Source of the DNA: Solirubrobacterales bacterium
GTDB lineage: Bacteria > Actinomycetota > Thermoleophilia > Solirubrobacterales > Solirubrobacteraceae
Reading direction: 5' to 3'
Length of the DNA stretch: 7,384 nt
Assembly: GCA_003157595.1 (NCBI GenBank)
Contig: PMKB01000271.1
Coordinates: 271-7,654, forward strand
Below the pieces are notes generated by a model. That model searched no databases and was not told where the DNA came from. It saw only the letters and a list, made by a program, of their open reading frames with translations. Position 1 is the stretch's first letter, and each line of letters opens with the position of its first letter. Below are positions 1 through 5,994 of the stretch, in pieces. The position numbers and the translations under genes were made by a program.

Positions 1-1302
1 CTTGGCAATCGCCAGGCCCAGCCCCGAGCCGGTGTGTGCCTCGCCCGCTCGCGCCGGCGCGCGATAGAACGGCTCGAAGACCCGCTCCTGCTCGGCAGCC
101 GAGATACCGGGGCCACGATCTGTCACACGGATCACCGCCCGCCCGCCCGCCGGGCGCGCCCTCACGCTCACCGAGCCGCCGTTCGCATAGCGACTTGCGT
201 TCTCCAGCAGATTCGACAGCGCACGCTCGACCTGCACGAAATCCGCACGCACCGCCCGAAGTCGCGGATCGATACGCACATCAAAGCTCGCCTCTGACGG
301 CTGAGCCACGAGCGCCGCATCGATCAGCTCCTCAACCGAACACTCCCCAGGCCGCGGAGCAGCCGCCTGCGCCTCCAACCGCGACAGATCCAGCAGATTC
401 TCGATCAGTCGAGACAGGCGCGCGCCCTCCTCGACCACCATCCCGCCCAGCTCATCACGCTCAGCCAACGTCAGATCCGGTGCCCGCACCGCCGCACCCG
501 CAGTCACCATCGCCGTGAGCGGCGAGCGCAAATCGTGCGAAACCGTACGCAGAACAGCCGTCTTGACCGCATCGCTCCGTCGCAACGCCTCGGTCTCCAC
601 CACCTCGGCCACCAGCCGCTCACGCTCTATCGCCACCTCCAACACCGCCGCAAGCGCCGGCACGACCCGCTCACGCAGACGGGCCACCACGCTCGGGCGC
701 AACGCGGCAGGCACCAGAAGCGTGCCCATCCGACGCTCATCGACAGATAGCGCGATCGCCTCACGCCGCGCGTCACCATGCTGTTCACGCAGGCTGATCG
801 ACGCCCACGAAAGCTCGAACGCGGCAGCCAGCCGGCGGCCGATCGGCACGAGCGCATCCTCGACACCAGTGCGCGCGAGCAGCAGCTGCGCCATATCAGC
901 GGTCAGATCCGCCTCCGCCCGGCGCCGCTCAGCCTCCGAAGCTCGGGTACGTGCAAGCTCGCTCACTGAGCTCGTGGCCACCGCAACGACCAAGAAAGCT
1001 CCCAACGCGACCCAGTTGCGGCTATCTGCGACCGTGAATCGCCCGACCGGAGGCAGATGGAAGAAGTTGAACGCCGCGGCGCTCAACACCGACATCGCCA
1101 CCCCGAACCACAAACCCCAATAAGCAGAAACGATCACAACACCCAACAGGTACACCACTCCCAGCGAAGAAACCGTGGTGACCTGCTTGAGCGGATACAC
1201 CAAGACCGTGCAAACAGCCACCAACAGAACCGTCGCCACGACCCCCGCCACAGCCGGGGGCCGGCGGCCCCGCAATCGCATCGGGTCGACATCACGCAGC
1301 AC
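1..1302 (-). CDS. Membrane sensor histidine kinase, DUF4118/KdpD-like (3' end outside window)
   Basis: This is a two-component sensor kinase that autophosphorylates on histidine and passes the phosphate to a response regulator. The visible 434 residues have no internal stop and run off the left edge. Hydrophobic segments at about 15-36, 44-60, 61-82 and 96-113 form the four-helix DUF4118 domain of KdpD C-terminal halves (AAFNFFHLPPVGRF at 76-89 is typical). A charged helix at 115-134 and a GAF-like region at about 135-230 follow. The HisKA box is SHDLRSPLTAM with phospho-acceptor His256. HATPase_c shows the N box (VERALSNLLENASRYAN, 358-374), G1 (DRGPGIS, 395-401), F box (VFEPFYR, 408-414) and G2 (GSGLGLAIAK, 425-434). 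Probably only about 15-30 residues are missing. The KdpD N-terminal and Usp domains are absent, so potassium sensing cannot be assumed. The GTG start has GGAGGT 12 nt upstream (1315-1320) and also TACGCT 7 nt upstream. The next in-frame start is ATG at 1281. It is divergent from the cupin gene. Confidence 0.93.
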   Translation of the reverse strand, partial: MLRDVDPMRLRGRRPPAVAGVVATVLLVAVCTVLVYPLKQVTTVSSLGVVYLLGVVIVSAYWGLWFGVAMSVLSAAAFNFFHLPPVGRFTVADSRNWVALGAFLVVAVATSSVSELARTRASEAERRRAEADLTADMAQLLLARTGVEDALVPIGRRLAAAFELSWASISLREQHGDARREAIALSVDERRMGTLLVPAALRPSVVARLRERVVPALAAVLEVAIERERLVAEVVETEALRRSDAVKTAVLRTVSHDLRSPLTAMVTAGAAVRAPDLTLAERDELGGMVVEEGARLSRLIENLLDLSRLEAQAAAPRPGECSVEELIDAALVAQPSEASFDVRIDPRLRAVRADFVQVERALSNLLENASRYANGGSVSVRARPAGGRAVIRVTDRGPGISAAEQERVFEPFYRAPARAGEAHTGSGLGLAIAK

Positions 1303-1309
1303 AACGATC

Positions 1310-1315
1310 AGCGTA
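1310..1315 (-). promoter_or_regulatory. Possible -10 hexamer of the histidine kinase gene
   Basis: TACGCT on the minus strand ends 7 nt before the GTG start at 1302. This is the spacing expected for a leaderless actinobacterial transcript. It overlaps the GGAGGT at 1315-1320, which would be the ribosome site if transcription begins further upstream. The two readings cannot be separated by eye, and no clear -35 box is visible. Confidence 0.22.
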
Positions 1316-1449
1316 CCTCCGACACCCCGAACCACCCAGCTCCCGGCGGATCGCCCTCGAGCCGGGCCCCCAACGGGATAGCGTCCCGCCGGCCGAGCGA
1401 GACGAGGAGGCGCGCAGATTCGGCCGCAGGCACGCGCATGCGACGGTGC

Positions 1450-1458
1450 GGCTACTCT
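1450..1458 (+). promoter_or_regulatory. Possible -10 region (GGCTACTCT) of the cupin gene
   Basis: GGCTACTCT contains a TAnnnT hexamer 41 nt before the cupin ATG, so transcription from here would give a leader of about 35 nt that includes the strong ribosome site. Similar GGCTAnnnT strings precede the genes at 4173 and 5853, which raises its credibility. No clear -35 element is seen at 16-18 nt upstream. Confidence 0.33.
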
Positions 1459-1488
1459 CGTCGCTGTTCGCCCGTCGGCACCTAAAGC

Positions 1489-1496
1489 AAGGAGGT
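1489..1496 (+). promoter_or_regulatory. Strong Shine-Dalgarno sequence AAGGAGGT, sets the cupin start
   Basis: AAGGAGGT is a near-perfect anti-16S match just upstream of ATG 1500. It decides against the in-frame ATG at 1446, which has no ribosome site and would add 18 residues of low-complexity Arg-rich sequence. Confidence 0.8.
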
Positions 1497-1499
1497 CGT

Positions 1500-1907
1500 A
1501 TGAAGAGCTGGTCGATCGTCGATCTGGACCTACAAGCGCACGCACCGGAGATCCTCGCCTCGACCGACGACGCTCGCGTGATCGCCCTGATGATTCCGGC
1601 AGGCGAGAGCCTTGACGATCACCAGGTCCACGAGAGAGCGTGGGTGCTCGTGCTGGACGGCGAGGTCGACATCGACACAGCCAGCGCGGAGCGCGTGAGC
1701 GGTGGCGTGGGCCTGCTCCTGGAGTTCGCGCCAAACGAGCGTCATGCCGTCCACGCGCGATCCGACGCACGGCTACTGCTGTTGCTCACGCCATGGCCGG
1801 GGGCCGATCACCCCGGAGCGATGACGCTGAACGAAAAGGCCAACGCCCGGCACGCGGCCCGCGAACATCGGATAGGAAGCGCCGAAGGCGGCCGGTCCGC
1901 CGCCTGA
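1500..1907 (+). CDS. Small single-domain cupin protein
   Basis: This is a 135-residue protein with one cupin beta-barrel covering about residues 25-98. Cupin motif 1 reads GESLDDHQVHERAWVLVLDG (35-54), with candidate metal ligands His41, His44 and Glu45. Motif 2 is GLLLEFAPNERHAVH (71-85), with Pro78 and His82 at the usual places. The barrel ends at LLLLLTPWPG. The tail (102-135) is charged, probably disordered, and contains no recognised domain. There is no signal peptide, so it is cytoplasmic. Stand-alone cupins of this size include small-molecule binding proteins, isomerases and dioxygenase-like enzymes, and nothing in the sequence picks a substrate. The gene is divergent from the sensor kinase with 197 bp between starts, so shared regulation is possible but unproven. 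Confidence 0.86.
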   Translation: MKSWSIVDLDLQAHAPEILASTDDARVIALMIPAGESLDDHQVHERAWVLVLDGEVDIDTASAERVSGGVGLLLEFAPNERHAVHARSDARLLLLLTPWPGADHPGAMTLNEKANARHAAREHRIGSAEGGRSAA

Positions 1908-2180
1908 CGTCACGCGACCGCACCGCCGACGACGTTGTCGACTGCAACCAAGGCAGCCGTCTCGCCCGATGCGATCGAGACTGTCGCAGTGCCCGAATTG
2001 CGAGCGTTTGCTTAGCCTCGCTCAACACGCTCGCGTTGGACGAAGCGCGAGCGCGCTGGGCCGACCGGAACGGACGCCCGCAATCGCGCGCCGAAGCGAG
2101 CGTCGCTCGAGTGCTCCTTCTCGCGCGTTGCGACAGCGGTGCTTGCCTCTGTCAGGCGCCGTGTGCTACGGGCCGGCGGG
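1908..2180. other. Convergent intergenic spacer, no gene recognised
   Basis: This 273-bp spacer lies between the 3' ends of the cupin gene and the minus-strand exported-protein gene. Open frames across it on both strands are Arg/Ser-rich, have no ribosome sites and overlap the flanking genes, so I do not call them. The only structured element is the compound hairpin at 2085-2127. No tRNA-like or mobile-element sequence is seen. Confidence 0.6.
2085..2127. terminator. Compound hairpin between convergent genes, candidate bidirectional terminator
   Basis: Outer arms CGCGCG (2085-2090) and CGCGCG (2122-2127) pair. Inside them GAAG (2093-2096) pairs with CTTC (2117-2120), and a tight inner hairpin CGAGCG-T-CGCTCG occupies 2097-2109, leaving a 7-nt bulge on the right side. 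There is no T-run on either strand, so classical intrinsic termination is uncertain. The position between two gene ends supports a transcript-end role. Confidence 0.4.
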
Positions 2181-3328
2181 CTAGCCTGGCGTGCGTGTTC
2201 CGGTGAGTGTCCACTCGTCCAAGCCGGACTCCCCACCGATCACAGCGATGTTTCCCTGGTTGCTTGGGGCGTAGATGCCGAGGCACACCTGGTTTAGCCC
2301 CGATGGCTGGAGGGCCGAGTATTCGCCCGGTGGAAGCCAGCCGCCCCAGTTTCTCCGGTTAGCGGTTTGCAGGATTACTTCGTGCGAGCTGGCAGGCGTT
2401 ACGGTTCCGTGTATTCGTATTGCGCCGCAGACGATGTTGGTTTGGCCGGGCGCGCTGAATTGATAGATGCCGTCACTGGCAGGGTCGAGGCTGTACCTAC
2501 TAGTGTCGACGAATTCCCGGTCGTGAAACGGGCCGTTCATGCCATCGTTTGCGAGCGCAGAGTTCGCGCCGGTCGTCCACGGCCCGGCCTCGAACAGCCC
2601 TGGGGCCGCGGACATTGCCGAGGCGATGCCGTGCTCGACCTCTTGCTGGTACAGGCGCGCGAGGTCTTGAAGTGCTGTCCGCGACGAGACCCATGTCTCT
2701 GAGGCACTGATCGGTGGAGCGTACGTGCCGACCGCTGGTGGAACGAACCCGAAGCCGCCACCGTAGTGGGCCTCGATCGCCACTCGCCATGGCGCCGAGT
2801 GTGATGCCTTCACGAGTACGAGCATGACGGTGAGAAACCCGATGTGCGACGCGGGTCCCGACAGGGGCGCGAACTCCCCGGTGGTTTCGACGAAAGCGAG
2901 GAACGAGATCGGGTACCGCGTCTGGTAGGGCACAACGACGACGGACGGGCCGAGCGGACGCCTGGCCATGGATTCGCCAGACCACTGCCCCGGGTGTAGA
3001 GGATGTACCCGATGTCGCGGTCGCGTGCAGCCCCAGTGTCGAGCTGATCGAGAGCCGCGATGTCGCCGGCACTGCGCGCCTGCTCGCGCTCGTACCACAT
3101 CGGACGCAGCTCGGCTTGCGCGGCGACGGGCGTGACTAGCGATACACCCCGGCTGGCGGTGCTTGCTGCACGCGACGCCCCTGCCGACACGGACACCAAC
3201 AGCAGAGCGATCCCGACCCCGCACACAGCGCCGGCCAGACCGCGAAGGCGATGTCTCGGGCGGCCCACACTCACCCCATCGGCGCGCCGGATTTCTTGCT
3301 TGAACGTTCCCGCTGCGTTGTCTACCAC
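2181..3328 (-). pseudogene. Exported protein of unknown function, frameshifted (possible DUF8094-like)
   Basis: Two reading frames together make one plausible protein. From GTG 3328, frame one gives a basic N-terminus, a hydrophobic signal segment (about 31-50, then ASRAAS) and a coding-like stretch ending DRDIGYILYTRGSG (102-115), then turns into low-quality sequence. The other frame becomes coding-like from about 2969 (ARRPLGPSVVVVPYQTRYP) and continues for about 260 residues to TAG at 2183-2181. Upstream of 2999 this second frame is only an Arg-rich shadow. One base appears to be missing, or two extra, around 2960-2990. The alternation of 'LDQLDTG..RDRDIGYI' and 'VVVPYQTRYPISFLAFVET' reminds me of DUF8094-type secreted actinobacterial proteins, but this is tentative. 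The C-terminal ~120 residues look beta-rich with two cysteines. The start is uncertain: no good ribosome site, and GTG 3274 or 3268 would also keep the signal segment. It could be a true pseudogene or a sequencing error. Confidence 0.68.
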
Positions 3329-3383
3329 GCGCGGCCGGAGCCACTCGGCGGTAGAAGCCCAGCGTGCCGCTTCGCGTAAACTC

Positions 3384-3417
3384 AGCGCTGTCGCTGATCG
3401 CGCGATGCGACAACGCT
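3384..3417 (-). terminator. Hairpin 7 nt past the stop of the gene at 3424-3984
   Basis: The arms are AGCG-c-TGTCGC (3384-3394) and GCGACA-a-CGCT (3407-3417): ten base pairs with one C/A mismatch. The 12-nt loop contains the palindrome ATCGCGCGAT, which can extend the stem. It begins 6-7 nt after the TAA at 3424-3426. No strong T-run follows on the minus strand (only a TTT shortly after), so it would be a T-less hairpin terminator or an mRNA 3'-end stabiliser. Confidence 0.48.
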
Positions 3418-3423
3418 CGCTGC

Positions 3424-3984
3424 TTAGAAGTCGCCGCAGGTTCCGAACGTCTTGATCTCAATTATCCGGCTCGACAACGGCGCCGGACTATGCTCGGCGT
3501 GGTCCACGAACACGATGCCGTCCGGCGTCTTGTGTCTGTCGGTCCCTGCAAACCGCAGGAGCGGATAGGCGGAGCGGACCTGGGCAAGCGTGCTCCCAAG
3601 CGAGAGTCCGCCTGCCGTAGCCAGCCTGGGAACGCCGTGCTTCGTCGGCTTGCGTGGGGAGCCGAGATCGTTGTGAAGATCGTTTGCCGAGGCATAGCGG
3701 TAGCCGGAGAACTTGTCCAGGCGGAACTCGGCGGCAAGGTCGTTCCACTCGACTTCGGTCCAGCGCGGTCCGCAGCCGGTGTTGACGCCTCGCCACGTCG
3801 GCGTTCCGAAACGGGCGCTTAGCTCGTCAACCGCCCGGGCCTTCGTCAACCCGAACCGGACTGCCCCGATCCCGTCGGCTCCCAAATCTGCGCTCGGACG
3901 AGTGCTCGCGAGCGCGGTCACCTCCTGTCCGAGCTCGACCGCGGCGAGCAGCAAAACCGCGACCAGAGCACGCCGGACACGCAT
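3424..3984 (-). CDS. Predicted secreted protein with two internal repeats, unknown function
   Basis: This 186-residue protein has an Arg-rich start and a hydrophobic core at about 6-16, then a predicted cleavage near ALAS (24-27). The mature part has two related units: GIGAVRFGLTKARAVDELSA (38-57) and GGLSLGSTLAQVRSAYPLLR (125-144). Each has a G-rich strand followed by a helix, a pattern found in small exported actinobacterial proteins of unknown role. Cys71 and Cys183 are the only cysteines and could form a disulfide; the protein ends KTFGTCGDF. No catalytic motif is visible. The ATG lacks a convincing ribosome site, but TAGGCT lies 7 nt upstream, suggesting leaderless translation. It is followed 95 bp downstream on the same strand by the frameshifted gene, with a hairpin between them, so separate transcription is likely. 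It diverges from the gene at 4173. Confidence 0.82.
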   Translation of the reverse strand: MRVRRALVAVLLLAAVELGQEVTALASTRPSADLGADGIGAVRFGLTKARAVDELSARFGTPTWRGVNTGCGPRWTEVEWNDLAAEFRLDKFSGYRYASANDLHNDLGSPRKPTKHGVPRLATAGGLSLGSTLAQVRSAYPLLRFAGTDRHKTPDGIVFVDHAEHSPAPLSSRIIEIKTFGTCGDF

Positions 3985-3991
3985 GTCCCGA

Positions 3992-3997
3992 AGCCTA
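3992..3997 (-). promoter_or_regulatory. Candidate -10 hexamer TAGGCT, leaderless-type spacing
   Basis: On the minus strand, TAGGCT is followed by exactly 7 nt (TCGGGAC) and then the ATG at 3984. This fits TAnnnT -10 boxes of leaderless actinobacterial mRNAs, where transcription starts at or next to the A of ATG. No clear -35 box is visible. Confidence 0.4.
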
Positions 3998-4034
3998 CGC
4001 CGTGGCCGCGCGTCGGCGGGTGTTCAGGGCGATG

Positions 4035-4069
4035 GCGTGTCGCGTGTCGCGTCTCGCGCTGAGCGACAC
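4035..4069. repeat. GTGTCGC direct and inverted repeats in a divergent promoter region
   Basis: Three 7-bp units in tandem (GCGTGTC, GCGTGTC, GCGTCTC; 4035-4055) overlap an inverted repeat: GTGTCGC at 4044-4050 and GCGACAC at 4063-4069, separated by 12 nt. Another GTGTCG-containing string follows near 4082. The block sits between the divergent genes starting at 3984 and 4173, where an operator could affect both. Confidence 0.42.
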
Positions 4070-4157
4070 CCGTGGCTCGCGCGTGTCGGTCCCGGTCTGG
4101 AATCGGGTCGGCCGATCGCGGCGACCAGCAGGCCAGCCGTGGTGCAGGCCGCTGTTG

Positions 4158-4166
4158 GGCTACGGT
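4158..4166 (+). promoter_or_regulatory. Candidate -10 region GGCTACGGT for the gene at 4173
   Basis: TACGGT ends 6 nt before ATG 4173. The intervening CAGGAG resembles a ribosome site but abuts the ATG with no spacer, too close to work normally, so a leaderless transcript is the simpler reading. Confidence 0.4.
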
Positions 4167-4172
4167 CAGGAG

Positions 4173-4760
4173 ATGCGAGCGGCGTCAAGAGGGTTCGTGC
4201 TCGGCGTCTTAGCCGCGGGAGTCGGCGCGGGCGGCGCGGTCGCGCTCGCGCAGAGCAGGCCGGGTGTTGGCTCGTCGGGGACGGGCACAGTCGGACCGGG
4301 GACGACCGTCACCGCGACATCCACCACGCCAGCGCTTGCCGGCCCGCCCAGCGGTACCGCGGCCGAGCAGACCCATCCGTCTGTGCTCCCCCGCACGGGC
4401 CGCGCGCACACCCGTTTCACCGCGAGCCTCACGCTTGCCGACGCTCCCGGTCATTCGGGCGTGCTGGCCACCAACTACCGGCTGCAACTGAGCGCCGCAC
4501 GAAAGCTCGTCGCACGACGATGTTTGCCGGCTACGCCGCCGAACATCGACTCGGGATCCGCTAACCAGGTCGTTCGCATCCCGCTTACTGGGCCGGCGGC
4601 CGGATGGTGCACCGGCCGCTACACGCTGACGGTCTTCCTGCAGCGTGGACCGTACTGTCCCGCACCGACTCCAGGGCAGCCACCACCGCCGTGCCCGGAG
4701 TTTGCCACGCAGGAACTCGACGTCGGTCACGCGAACTTCGTCGTGACCGATCGACACTGA
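4173..4760 (+). CDS. Predicted secreted Thr/Pro-rich protein with four cysteines, unknown function
   Basis: This is a 195-residue exported protein. Residues 1-26 form a signal peptide (basic MRAASR, a Gly/Ala/Val core, then ALA before Gln27). A Gly/Ser/Thr/Pro-rich linker (about 29-76) precedes a compact domain (about 78-195) with Cys117, Cys146, Cys162 and Cys174. The string GWCTGRYTLTVFLQRGPYC (144-162) resembles edge strands of Ig-like beta-sandwich domains in secreted actinobacterial proteins, and the proline run PGQPPPPCP makes a loop between the last two cysteines. The layout suggests a surface-exposed or cell-wall-reaching domain held off the membrane by the linker; ligand and function are unknown. 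The frame extends upstream to ATG 4002, but those 57 residues are Arg-rich, cross the divergent spacer and would bury the signal peptide, so I chose ATG 4173. It is convergent with the phosphoesterase. Confidence 0.8.
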   Translation: MRAASRGFVLGVLAAGVGAGGAVALAQSRPGVGSSGTGTVGPGTTVTATSTTPALAGPPSGTAAEQTHPSVLPRTGRAHTRFTASLTLADAPGHSGVLATNYRLQLSAARKLVARRCLPATPPNIDSGSANQVVRIPLTGPAAGWCTGRYTLTVFLQRGPYCPAPTPGQPPPPCPEFATQELDVGHANFVVTDRH

Positions 4761-4779
4761 GCGCACAGTCACTGCTCGG

Positions 4780-4899
4780 TCAGTCGCCTTCGTTCCGCGC
4801 CCACGCCGTCGGAAACATGACCCAGCCGTCCACGTATCGCCCGCCGATCCGCGACTGCTTTTCGCGCGTAGCGACAACGCGCGCTGGCGGAGGCACGGC
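4780..4899 (-). other. Coding-like 39-codon extension in frame after the phosphoesterase stop
   Basis: Directly after the phosphoesterase TGA (4902-4900), the same frame stays open for 39 codons to a TGA at 4782-4780. The last 22 codons look like real coding sequence: nearly all end in G or C, and they read RIGGRYVDGWVMF then PTAWARNEGD. It could be a remnant of a longer C-terminus, a readthrough tail, a tiny gene starting at GTG 4896 (no ribosome site), or chance in GC-rich DNA. Confidence 0.22.
4863..4883. terminator. Perfect 7-bp hairpin between convergent genes
   Basis: CGCGCGT (4863-4869) pairs with ACGCGCG (4877-4883) around a 7-nt loop. It lies between the 3' ends of the plus gene ending at 4760 and the minus gene ending at 4900. 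The T-run (TTTT on the plus strand at about 4859-4862) is on the wrong side for either gene, so an ordinary intrinsic terminator is not certain. Confidence 0.42.
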
Positions 4900-5853
4900 T
4901 CAGGGCAGTGGGAGCGGGGTTGAGAGCAGCGGCTGTAGGTTGCCGTTCGCGCCGTTCGCGGCGGCGCCCAGACGCGGCAGGGCGAGCGCCTCCTCGATCG
5001 TCGCGAGCACGCCGTAGTGGTCCACCGGCTTCGCGGTCCGCGCGCCGCGGCGCGCGCCGGGGCCGGCGACGACCGTCGCGATGTTTCCGCCCGCGGCTGC
5101 TCCGGAGCAGCAGCCCGCGGTGGAGCTGGCGTTGCCCTCGTCCCAGGTGAGGATCAGGAACCCGTGCGGCCCAAGCTCGCGCAGCAGTGGGGGCACCGTG
5201 CGCGCCAGGAAGCGGTCGCCGGTCGCGACGCTGCAGTCGTGCATGTCGTCGCAAAGGTTGGGCGTGATCCAAATGAACCGCGGCAGCTGCCCATGGCGCA
5301 GGTCGAAGGCGAGCGCACCGAAGCCCACGACGTTGCGGCAGCGGCTCGGCGAGCGAACCACATCGTCGTAATAGAGGAACGGAGCATGCTTCTTCGCGTA
5401 CTCGCCGGCGCCAGCCCCGGCGAAGCACTGGCCAGGGTAGTCCTCCAGGTACGCTCGCCAGGACACGTGCGCCGCCTCCAACTGGTCCACGAGATTGGAA
5501 GCCGAGACCTGGCAGGTCGTGCAATCGGAGGTAAAGCCTTGCGTGGATCCGCTGGTGAGCGCGAGGTAGTTGGGCAGCGACGGGTGCGTGATTGCATAGC
5601 TCGCCGTGGCGAGACCGTAGCGGCGCGCGAGGCTGTTGATGTAAGGCGCGGCCGAGTTCCTGATGACCCCGGAGGCCTCTTCGTTCTCCATCACGATGAT
5701 CGCAACATGCGACGTCCGCGAGCGGTGCAGCGCCTTCAGCGAGCCGACCGTCAGCGCGCGCCCGGACGTCGCCTGCCCGCACGCGGCGACAACGGCGGCG
5801 GTCGCCAGCAGCGACGCCGCGACGAGAATCCGGAGGTGAAAAGGGGCCAGCAT
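4900..5853 (-). CDS. Phosphoesterase-family lipoprotein (PF04185; phospholipase C/acid phosphatase type)
   Basis: The predicted role is metal-dependent hydrolysis of phosphate mono- or diesters at the outer face of the membrane. Of 317 residues, 1-24 form a lipoprotein signal (MLAPFHLRIL, hydrophobic core, lipobox VAAC with Cys25). Family motifs follow in order: IVMENEE (53-59), HPSLPNYLALTSGST (90-104), ITPNLCDDMHDC (196-207), LTWDEGN (235-241) and VAGPG then DHYGVLATIEEAL near the C-terminus. The Glu/Asn, Asn, Asp and Asp-Glu positions correspond to metal and substrate contacts in the AcpA/PLC superfamily. Length is near the shorter acid-phosphatase-like members, and the long C-terminal domains of secreted phospholipases C are absent. 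The frame is open to ATG 5976, but ATG 5853 puts the lipoprotein signal at the very N-terminus. The substrate cannot be told from sequence. It lies 141 bp downstream of the SRPBCC gene. Confidence 0.88.
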   Translation of the reverse strand: MLAPFHLRILVAASLLATAAVVAACGQATSGRALTVGSLKALHRSRTSHVAIIVMENEEASGVIRNSAAPYINSLARRYGLATASYAITHPSLPNYLALTSGSTQGFTSDCTTCQVSASNLVDQLEAAHVSWRAYLEDYPGQCFAGAGAGEYAKKHAPFLYYDDVVRSPSRCRNVVGFGALAFDLRHGQLPRFIWITPNLCDDMHDCSVATGDRFLARTVPPLLRELGPHGFLILTWDEGNASSTAGCCSGAAAGGNIATVVAGPGARRGARTAKPVDHYGVLATIEEALALPRLGAAANGANGNLQPLLSTPLPLP

Positions 5854-5864
5854 CCGCCGCGCCC

Positions 5865-5873
5865 AGCTTAGCC
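5865..5873 (-). promoter_or_regulatory. Candidate -10 region GGCTAAGCT of the phosphoesterase gene
   Basis: GGCTAAGCT on the minus strand ends 11 nt before ATG 5853, so a transcript from it would have almost no leader. It matches the GGCTAnnnT form seen at 1450 and 4158 and independently favours ATG 5853 over 5976. A second TAnnnT (TAGGGT) overlaps the stop of the upstream SRPBCC gene and would serve the longer start. Confidence 0.33.
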
Positions 5874-5994
5874 CCACCTCACGCCAACTCGGCAAATAGC
5901 GCGGCTGCTCATCGCGCGAAGGGACAACGCCGGAAATTGTTCCCTTCCCAAAGGCGACTGCGCTGCGCGTGCCCATCCCGACGGTCGCCGGACC

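Noticed and set aside
36..1123. Long plus-strand open frames opposite the sensor kinase
   Set aside because: They are Arg/Pro/Ser-rich, have no family resemblance, and lie over a minus-strand frame with all histidine-kinase boxes intact. They are antisense shadows.
1446..1499. Upstream ATG extending the cupin protein
   Set aside because: No ribosome site precedes it, while AAGGAGGT sits just before ATG 1500; the extra residues are low-complexity.
1640..2206. Plus-strand frame crossing the cupin gene into the spacer
   Set aside because: It overlaps most of the cupin, is Arg/Ala-rich with no recognisable motif, and its downstream part has no ribosome site.
2500..3072. Third minus-strand frame across the frameshift
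   Set aside because: Arg/His-rich composition and no continuity with either good half.
2970..3461. Upstream extension of the C-terminal frame of the broken gene
   Set aside because: This part is Arg/Ser/Pro-rich and overlaps the signal peptide and coding-like N-terminal part in the other frame; it is a shadow, not the true N-terminus.
4002..4172. Longer N-terminus for the Thr/Pro-rich secreted protein
   Set aside because: It would cover the divergent spacer and its repeats and place a signal peptide 57 residues inside the protein.
4769..5871. Large open frames overlapping the phosphoesterase on both strands
   Set aside because: Arg/Ala-rich shadows; only the 4900-5853 minus frame carries the family motifs.
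5854..5976. Longer N-terminus for the phosphoesterase lipoprotein
   Set aside because: It would add 41 residues before a standard lipoprotein signal; ATG 5853 starts directly at the signal and has its own -10-like motif.
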